A stretch of 58,980 bases of DNA from UMGS1370 sp046957575 (lineage in GTDB: Bacteria > Bacillota > Clostridia > Lachnospirales > Lachnospiraceae): contig JBKUOG010000021.1 in the NCBI GenBank assembly GCA_046957575.1, forward strand, positions 1 through 58,980, given 5' to 3'. Below the pieces are notes generated by a model. It did no database searches and was not told where the DNA came from. It saw nothing but the letters and a program-made list of their open reading frames with translations. Position 1 is the stretch's first letter; every line of letters begins with the position of its first letter. Shown in pieces: positions 54,014 to 58,980 of the stretch. Position numbers and translations under genes: made by a program.

Positions 54014-55147
54014 TTATGAAAATCCCAGATCCTCATCTGACACAGAAATGCCAAAGAATTTCTGGTAAAACTCTGCTGCTTCTTTTCTATATTCTTCTGT
54101 AGAATACAACTCTGGATGGAGCACACTGGTCAGCCACAAAACTCCCAAAACAGAAGAAGGAGTCGGGTAATCCCATGCCTCAATCTTAGACGGGAATGTG
54201 TAAACCTGTCCGTTTTTCACTGCCTCTACTTGCGCCAGCCCTTCGTTTTCTGTAAAACTGTCCAGCCCATAGTCTGCGTAGCTGACACCAAAAATATAAT
54301 CCGGATTCCACGCTGCCAGCTGTTCTGCAGAAATCTGAGCCCAGTAGGTATCTTCTAAATCTGCTGATACACTGACGCCGCCTGCCATGGAAATCAGATC
54401 ATTCTGATACATTTTAGAAGTGCAGGTCTGTAAATAATCGGATCCAGATGCCAGATAAACGGAAGGTTTTGGGGCATCTTTGGTTAGTTCACTGGCAAAC
54501 TCCATTTTCTCATGATAATAGTTTAACAGTTCTTCCCCTGTCTCTTCCATCCCTGTAATTTCCGCCAGCAGGCTAACGCACTCTTCAAACTCTTTTTGGG
54601 TTTCCGGATTTACCACTACTACCGGAATCTCCAAAGTCTCAAATGCTGCCACATTTTCTTCCAGACGTTTGGGGAGAATGACCACATCCGGATCCAGAGC
54701 CGCAGTCTCTTCTATATTAATTCCTTTTCCGGATCCCACAGCCGGCAGTTCTAACAGCCAGGGAGCTGCCATGTGATATAAGGGTCTGCTATCTCCCTTC
54801 ATCTCAATTCCCACCAAATCCTCTTCACAGCCCAGTGCAATCAAAAGGGCTGTGGAAATATAATAGGAAGAAACCACTTTCTTTGCCGGCGCCTCCAAAG
54901 TCACTTCTCTTCCCGCCTGATCAGTGACTGTAATGGCGGCTGGCTCCTCCATCACCGGTTCGGCAGATTCCGCGGCCGGCTCTTTTGCTGACTGATTCGC
55001 AGATTCTGCGGCTGGCTGGTCTGCAGATTTCACCACTGTCTCTGATGCCGGTTTCTCTTTACCAGGAACGCCGCAGCCTGCCAGTAAGGACATGGATAAT
55101 GCAGCAGCCATCACAACCCCAATGGATTTTTTTAATAATTTTCTCAT
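54014..55147 (-). CDS. Substrate-binding lipoprotein (FecB/BtuF type)
   Basis: 377 aa. Signal peptide and lipobox LLAGC (Cys25), then a low-complexity linker of Ala/Ser/Glu/Pro repeats (about 30-70: SADQPAAESANQSAKEP-like). Two lobes follow: ITVTDQAGREVTL, KVVSSYYISTALLIALGCEED; EETAALDPDVVILPKRLEE. The ligand is not identified by sequence; molybdate or tungstate is inferred from the operon. ATG overlaps the permease stop upstream (ATGA). Confidence 0.9.
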   Translation of the reverse strand: MRKLLKKSIGVVMAAALSMSLLAGCGVPGKEKPASETVVKSADQPAAESANQSAKEPAAESAEPVMEEPAAITVTDQAGREVTLEAPAKKVVSSYYISTALLIALGCEEDLVGIEMKGDSRPLYHMAAPWLLELPAVGSGKGINIEETAALDPDVVILPKRLEENVAAFETLEIPVVVVNPETQKEFEECVSLLAEITGMEETGEELLNYYHEKMEFASELTKDAPKPSVYLASGSDYLQTCTSKMYQNDLISMAGGVSVSADLEDTYWAQISAEQLAAWNPDYIFGVSYADYGLDSFTENEGLAQVEAVKNGQVYTFPSKIEAWDYPTPSSVLGVLWLTSVLHPELYSTEEYRKEAAEFYQKFFGISVSDEDLGFS

Positions 55148-56559
55148 ACTGAAGCTTTTTCTCCTTTTTCCTTCTCGTCAGGGAGAAGTATGTTAAGTAA
55201 AATTGCAACCAGGGCAGCCGGTACAATGCCGGAACCGCCAAAGATTAACTGAACTGCTTCCGGAAGTTTTGACAGAATATTGCTGCTTGCACCGATTCCG
55301 TATCCCAGTCCCAATGCAACCGAAACAATGGTAATGTTTCTGGGGGTAATGGCATGCTTGGTAATCAGCTGGATACCGCTGACTACAATGGAGGAAAACA
55401 TCATAACAGCCGCTCCGCCCAGCACACTCTGGGGCATAATGGAAATAAGCGCCGCCAGTTTGGGGAATAATCCGCAAAAAATCAGAAAAACGCCTCCAAA
55501 TGCAAGAGCGCCGCGGTTTACTACCTTTGTCATGGTTACCAGACCTACATTCTGGCTAAAGGATGTGTTGGGCAAAACTCCAAATAAAGCTGCAAATGCA
55601 GAGCCCAGACCGTCGCAGATTACTCCGCCGGAAAGTTCGCTGTCAGTTGCCTCTCTTCCCATACCGCCTTCTGTTACGCCAGAAATATCTCCGACTGTTT
55701 CCACTGCTGTTACAATAAACATGATTCCCACCGGAAGAATCGCCTTCCAGTCAAATACTGGTTTTACCGGCATCAGCTTTGGCACTGCAAACCAATCTGC
55801 GGCAGCTACCTTGTCCCAGTTTAACACCCATGCCTTTACATATTCTGTGCCATCTGCACTGACTGCTGTTGTGGGCAGAACCATGCCCATAATTGCTGCT
55901 GCAATATAACCCACAATAATTCCAATTAAAATCGAAGAGTAGCTGGTCAGCCCCTTTGTTCCATGTTTTAATCCAATGATCACAATCAGTACCAGCGCTC
56001 CTAAAAATAAATTTTCATAGGATCCAAAATCCAGCGCCTTATCGCCGCCTCCAAACGAGTTGACTCCAATGGCAATGAGAGAAAGACCAATGGAAAGCAC
56101 CACTGTGCCAGTTACTACTGCTGGAAAAAACTTTCTCAGCGGCTTTAAGAAAAAGCCTAAAACGCTTTCAAAAATTCCTCCCACAATGGAAGCGCCCATC
56201 ATCGCCCCATAGGTAAGGATTCCGCCTCCCATAGTAGCTGCAACACTGTTAAATACACCAATAAATCCGGAACTGGTTCCCATGATAATCGGAACTTTTC
56301 CGCCTATGGGACCAATGGCATAAAGCTGCACCAATGTCACAACGCCCGCCATAAGCATTGCATTCTGCAACAGAACCACCTGTAAATCTGCAAATTCACT
56401 TCCCACGCCAATCCCGCAGGCTCCGGTAATGACTAAGATTGGAGTCAGATTGCCCACAAACATGGCCAAGACATGCTGAAGCCCCAGGGGAACTGCATGT
56501 TTGAAAGGAAGTTTCCCGTAAAACTCATAGGCTTCCTTTAAAGAATCCTGCTCTTTCAT
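55144..56559 (-). CDS. Nucleobase:cation symporter (NCS2, uracil-xanthine permease family)
   Basis: 471 aa, about 12-14 TM helices. GVGSEFADLQVVLLQNAMLMAG, PIIMGTSSGFIGV, EGGMGREATDSELSGGVICDGLGS with the Glu/Asp substrate region and PNTSFSQNVGLV are typical of PbuX/UraA/UacT-type carriers. It should import xanthine or urate, feeding the hydroxylase. ATG 56559 (MKEQDSL) lies 11 bases after AAAGGAG; earlier in-frame starts are too close to or before that site. First gene of the operon. Confidence 0.92.
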   Translation of the reverse strand: MKEQDSLKEAYEFYGKLPFKHAVPLGLQHVLAMFVGNLTPILVITGACGIGVGSEFADLQVVLLQNAMLMAGVVTLVQLYAIGPIGGKVPIIMGTSSGFIGVFNSVAATMGGGILTYGAMMGASIVGGIFESVLGFFLKPLRKFFPAVVTGTVVLSIGLSLIAIGVNSFGGGDKALDFGSYENLFLGALVLIVIIGLKHGTKGLTSYSSILIGIIVGYIAAAIMGMVLPTTAVSADGTEYVKAWVLNWDKVAAADWFAVPKLMPVKPVFDWKAILPVGIMFIVTAVETVGDISGVTEGGMGREATDSELSGGVICDGLGSAFAALFGVLPNTSFSQNVGLVTMTKVVNRGALAFGGVFLIFCGLFPKLAALISIMPQSVLGGAAVMMFSSIVVSGIQLITKHAITPRNITIVSVALGLGYGIGASSNILSKLPEAVQLIFGGSGIVPAALVAILLNILLPDEKEKGEKASV

Positions 56560-56618
56560 ACTGCTCATTTCTCCTTTGTTTTTCCTGTTTTTGTAATTGC
56601 TCCTAAACAACGGGTTAT

Positions 56619-56647
56619 ATTGTATCGGCTTTGTTTTGGAATGTCAA
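56619..56647 (-). promoter_or_regulatory. Sigma-A promoter of the purine/molybdenum hydroxylase operon
   Basis: Minus strand: TTGACA (56647-56642), 17-bp spacer, TACAAT (56624-56619). About 55 bases of leader remain before ATG 56559, too short for a purine riboswitch aptamer plus expression platform, so control is probably by a protein. Confidence 0.8.
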
Positions 56648-56727
56648 GCGAGCAAATCGGCAATAATGGAAAATGTGGCCCTGTTTTTCTTTTCTTCTTA
56701 TTAACAGCATAAGTGCAGATAATAAAT

Positions 56728-56768
56728 AAGGATGCCGGAAATAAACTTTCTTTGTCCCAGGCATCCTT
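56728..56768 (-). terminator. Terminator after cotJC
   Basis: AAGGATGCC (56728-56736) pairs with GGCATCCTT (56760-56768), 16 bases beyond the cotJC stop, followed on the minus strand by ATTTATTAT. Confidence 0.75.
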
Positions 56769-56783
56769 AATTTTAAATCTCTG

Positions 56784-57407
56784 TTACTTACATCCGCATC
56801 CGGAATTCGGCTTTCTGTCAAATGCCGGATTAAATGCATAGAAGTTTTTCGAGTCCAGATGATCATTCACGATCCTCAAAGCCTCACCAAACCTTTGGTA
56901 ATGGACAATTTCCCTCTTCCTTAAGAAGCGGATGGGATCGGCTACTTCCGGATCTTTTACAACACGCAGAATGTTGTCATATGTGACCCTGGCTTTTTGT
57001 TCTGCAGCAAGATCCTCGTTTAAGTCTGTAATCGGTTCCCCTTTTGACTGGAACTCACAGGCATTAAATGGAATTCCTCCTGCCGCCTGGGGCCACAATC
57101 CTGTCGTATGGTCAATATAATACGGTCCAAAACCAGATTCTTCAATCTGTTCCATGGTCAGGTTTCTGGTAAGCTGATGTACAATCGCGCCAATAATCTC
57201 AAAGTGCCCCAGCTCTTCCGTTCCAATATCGGTCAAAATTGCCTTTCCTTCTTTATAAGGCATGGCATAACGCTGGGATAAATAGCGCATTGCCGCGCCA
57301 GCCTCCCCGTCGGGCCCGCCATATTGGCTAATTATGAACGACGCCATCTTCGGATTCGGCTGTGAAATCTTCACTGGATACTGAAGCCGTTTTTCATATT
57401 TCCACAT
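56784..57407 (-). CDS. cotJC: Spore coat protein CotJC (manganese catalase-like)
   Basis: 207 aa. Begins MWKYEKRLQYPVKI. Four-helix manganese-catalase-like fold with Glu/His ligands visible in GTEELGHFEIIGAI and REIVHYQRFGEAL. It has a cysteine/glycine tail (GCGCK). CotJC lies in the inner spore coat and may remove peroxide. It overlaps the cotJB stop by one base, with AAGGAGGATG upstream. In other spore-formers it is sigma-E controlled. Confidence 0.93.
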   Translation of the reverse strand: MWKYEKRLQYPVKISQPNPKMASFIISQYGGPDGEAGAAMRYLSQRYAMPYKEGKAILTDIGTEELGHFEIIGAIVHQLTRNLTMEQIEESGFGPYYIDHTTGLWPQAAGGIPFNACEFQSKGEPITDLNEDLAAEQKARVTYDNILRVVKDPEVADPIRFLRKREIVHYQRFGEALRIVNDHLDSKNFYAFNPAFDRKPNSGCGCK

Positions 57408-57667
57408 TATTCACATCCTCCTTCCCATGGCCATGGAGCATCCACCCAATTCCAGTAATTGGTTGTATTCACATGACTCATCATTAATGGCCCGCTCTGA
57501 TTTTCATAAGCGGCAACCGCCTGATCATAGCGCATCTTCGCCTGCCTGTAATAGGCTAACGCACCTGTATCGCAAGGATGGGTATCTAAAAACAGTACCG
57601 CCTCATCTAAGGCAAAACCGGCTTCGTTTACCGGCATCAGCAATGGGTCCATATTGGGATTTCTCAT
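57407..57667 (-). CDS. cotJB: Spore coat protein CotJB
   Basis: 86 aa with LDEAVLFLDTHPCDTGALAYY and YENQSGPLMMSHVNTTNYW, the highly conserved CotJB sequence, ending in WPWEGGCE. ATG 57667 follows AAGGAGGTGC and overlaps the cotJA stop (ATGA). Required with CotJA/CotJC for coat assembly. Confidence 0.95.
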   Translation of the reverse strand: MRNPNMDPLLMPVNEAGFALDEAVLFLDTHPCDTGALAYYRQAKMRYDQAVAAYENQSGPLMMSHVNTTNYWNWVDAPWPWEGGCE

Positions 57668-58185
57668 GAGCCGCACCTCCTTGGATAGAATGGAAGGTCT
57701 AAATCAGGGAAGATCGTACCCTGACGAAATCCCTGTTCCATCGGATATACTCTCTGCCACTGCTGCCATGGCACGTAAGCCATCGCAACCGTATAATTCC
57801 GCTCCAAATGGCCTGGCGCAGTATTGGTACAGGTATTCTGTACCGAAAATCCCGGCATATTGGGGGCTGATGCCATCTGATTCTGAAATATTGCAGGCCC
57901 CTGGCCTGACACCTGCGGCATTACAGGGCCTGGGCCCGATACCTGCGGCATTCCAGAACCCGGACCTGGTACCTGTGGTATCACAGGCATCGGACAGGAC
58001 GGCGGCATATTCATATTTGTGCAAGGCATTGGCGAATTGCAGGATGCCGCCTCCACTATCTGCTGACTTAAAACAGGCTGCGCTGGAGATACAGAATGAA
58101 GATCCGGCATAGGGGCGCCGGGTATTGGACCGGTTGTTCCCGGACGAACTGTATTCATGTTTTTTCTAGGTGAACAGCAATCCAT
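57664..58185 (-). CDS. cotJA: Spore coat-associated protein CotJA, long N-terminus
   Basis: 173 aa, about twice the usual CotJA length. Only the last 50 residues (AMAYVPWQQWQRVYPMEQGF) are CotJA-like. Residues 1-120 are Pro/Met/Gly/Ser-rich with three imperfect PQVSGPGP-type repeats (about residues 70-100). Translational coupling to cotJB. The upstream 58186-58368 holds the promoter; GAAAGGAG lies before the ATG. Confidence 0.85.
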   Translation of the reverse strand: MDCCSPRKNMNTVRPGTTGPIPGAPMPDLHSVSPAQPVLSQQIVEAASCNSPMPCTNMNMPPSCPMPVIPQVPGPGSGMPQVSGPGPVMPQVSGQGPAIFQNQMASAPNMPGFSVQNTCTNTAPGHLERNYTVAMAYVPWQQWQRVYPMEQGFRQGTIFPDLDLPFYPRRCGS

Positions 58186-58368
58186 AACATTGCTCCTTTC
58201 AGGAAATTTTTAATAGTAATTGTAACCGTTTAGGCTGGCAGAAAAGAACCACCGTCCTGAACTGTTACTATTAATCTATGACACTGTATGAATAAGGTGA
58301 GAAGAACACTTTGTCTTTCTGTCCCATATAATACAGTACAACCTGAAAAATTAAAGGAGATTTTAAAT

Positions 58369-58833
58369 ATGTGTGGATGGAATCAAAATTGCTGTATGTG
58401 CGGAAGATGCGGAAACCGATGCGAGAATTGGCAGGAAAACCGATGCGAAAATTGGCGGGAAAACCGATGTGAGAATTGGCGGGAAAACCGATGCGAAAAC
58501 AGATGCAGGAATCGATGCGAGAGACAGTGTGAAAACAGATGCAATAACCAGTGTAGCTGTCAGAGAAACTGCCAAACCGCTGCTAACAATTGTGCAAATG
58601 TAGCTTCTTATAATCAGGGTGTCAATGATGGCTGCCGCGTATGCTACAATAACGGATTTGCTGCCGGATACTCTGCAGGAACAGCACAAACGACCCAGGC
58701 TGTCCAAACCGCAGCCCAGACTGCAGTACAGTCTGCCGCCCAATGTTCTGCCTCTGTAAACACCTGTACTTCTAATGCGTCCCAGTCTGACGGCTGCTGC
58801 AAAGAAAAGTGTCACTGTATCTGTACCTGTTGA
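58369..58833 (+). CDS. Cysteine-rich repeat protein, possibly spore-associated
   Basis: 154 aa from ATG 58369 after AAAGGAG. It starts MCGWNQNCCMCGRC, followed by tandem NRCENW-R/Q-E units (residues about 24-50) and further NRC/NNQC units, then a Gln/Ala/Thr middle (TAQTTQAVQTAAQT) and a Cys end (CCKEKCHCICTC). There are 25 or so cysteines. It may be cross-linked in the coat or bind metal. Similar proteins are not known to me by name. It is divergent from cotJABC. Confidence 0.6.
   Translation: MCGWNQNCCMCGRCGNRCENWQENRCENWRENRCENWRENRCENRCRNRCERQCENRCNNQCSCQRNCQTAANNCANVASYNQGVNDGCRVCYNNGFAAGYSAGTAQTTQAVQTAAQTAVQSAAQCSASVNTCTSNASQSDGCCKEKCHCICTC
58438..58514 (+). repeat. Tandem 24-bp coding repeat
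   Basis: AACCGATGCGAAAATTGGCG-type units repeat every 24 bases (three and a half copies) inside the cysteine-rich gene, each coding NRCENWRE. Near-identity suggests recent expansion by slippage. Confidence 0.75.
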
Positions 58834-58842
58834 TAGAATTAT

Positions 58843-58868
58843 GGAGAATCTCACAAGAGAGATTCTCC
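58843..58868 (+). terminator. Hairpin after the cysteine-rich gene
   Basis: GGAGAATCTC (58843-58852) pairs with GAGATTCTCC (58859-58868), 10 bases after the stop codon; weak T-tract. Confidence 0.55.
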
Positions 58869-58877
58869 CATGGAATT

Positions 58878-58906
58878 AAAAAAGAGCCTTATACTATAAG
58901 ACTCTT
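58878..58906 (-). terminator. Strong terminator for the minus-strand tRNA-like gene
   Basis: Minus strand: AAGAGTCTTATA (58906-58895) pairs with TATAAGGCTCTT (58893-58882), followed by TTTTTT (58883-58878). It lies 4 bases after the tRNA-like 3' end. Confidence 0.8.
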
Positions 58907-58910
58907 CTCA

Positions 58911-58980
58911 TCGGAGTAACAGGATTTGAACCCGTTGAGTGCGGATAAACAGATGCTCATATATCTGGTACTTTTCATGC
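58911..58980 (-). tRNA. Probable tRNA 3' part (or att-type remnant of one), running off the window
   Basis: Minus strand: T-arm ACGGG-TTCAAAT-CCTGT, then a 7-base acceptor strand TACTCCG and discriminator A (58911), with a strong terminator next. The 5' side is off the window. Upstream, CAGAT and ATCTG could be an anticodon stem, but the loop would be 8 nt, and the variable region is long (about 14 nt), so the type cannot be given. It may instead be a tRNA end left by an integrating element. Confidence 0.4.

Noticed and set aside
56560..56618. Purine riboswitch upstream of the nucleobase permease
   Set aside because: Only about 55 bases lie between the predicted transcription start and the start codon; no aptamer-like three-way junction is seen.
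58363..58854. 163-codon minus-strand frame opposite the cysteine-rich protein
   Set aside because: Repeat-derived antisense translation; the plus-strand gene has a ribosome site and a terminator.

Overview
The window is a piece of a Firmicutes chromosome, most likely a spore-forming gut Lachnospiraceae or related Clostridia. This is inferred from strong AGGAGG-type ribosome sites, a cotJABC spore-coat operon, Clostridia-style RlmD and Xaa-Pro aminopeptidase genes, a type I-C CRISPR repeat and leader, and the types of mobile element present. Conserved chromosome lies at both ends. A large composite accessory region, about 13.3 to 42.1 kb, sits between them.

Left part (1-13.3 kb). There is an iron-sulfur flavoprotein, a lipoprotein, a small membrane protein and an orphan four-repeat type I-C CRISPR array that keeps a recognisable leader but has no cas genes. 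Two right-end remnants of IS200/IS605-type elements lie at the window start and just beyond the leader. A sensor kinase/response regulator pair is transcribed away from an eight-gene locus (5.6-13.2 kb): a lipoprotein, two FtsX-like permeases with an ATPase, then a second ATPase, an ABC-2-type membrane protein fused to an M1-like metallopeptidase, and another membrane subunit. Six 11-bp-phased elements in the divergent promoter look like the regulator's binding sites. The locus resembles peptide-sensing, peptide-resistance or peptide-export loci.

Middle part (13.3-29.2 kb) is scrap from several mobile elements. A truncated IS3-type element is interrupted by a second IS3/IS150-like element. 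Its far side abuts a 5'-truncated phage primase-helicase, followed by a nested hairpin, a VRR-NUC nuclease, a doubly broken SNF2 helicase and tail-chaperone genes. Then come a RelB/DinJ-like antitoxin with a PIN toxin, a third IS with an amber-interrupted orfA, and an ICE-like block (DUF6076-like zinc protein, a probable PD-(D/E)xK-fold protein, a sigma-like protein). A minus-strand group follows: a YaaC-like protein, a NUDIX hydrolase and an SRA-like DNA-reader protein. The last two are adjacent and could be a modified-nucleotide or modified-DNA defence pair.

29.5-42.1 kb is an apparently complete integrative mobilizable element inserted in the 3' part of the rlmD/rumA methyltransferase gene. 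It carries a large serine recombinase, RhuM, a MobV relaxase with a recognisable oriT, a replicative helicase and a CHC2 primase, and a regulator with an operator-like palindrome. Its cargo is an operon: XRE regulator, zinc-ribbon membrane protein, SPFH-GYF protein and DUF4062 (TIR-like) protein. Integration swapped the tails of two proteins: the recombinase now ends in the host methyltransferase tail, and the methyltransferase ends in the element's equivalent tail. The cargo operon is the best candidate for an undescribed (membrane-surveillance or anti-phage) system.

Right part (42.1-59 kb) is chromosome on the minus strand. A nucleobase permease, a FecBCD-type ABC transporter, a three-subunit molybdenum hydroxylase and a MocA-like cytidylyltransferase form one tightly packed purine-catabolism operon from a clear sigma-A promoter. 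It is followed by a HAD phosphatase, dihydrolipoamide dehydrogenase, aminopeptidase P and rlmD. The cotJABC operon, a cysteine-rich repeat protein and a tRNA-like 3' end with a strong terminator close the window.
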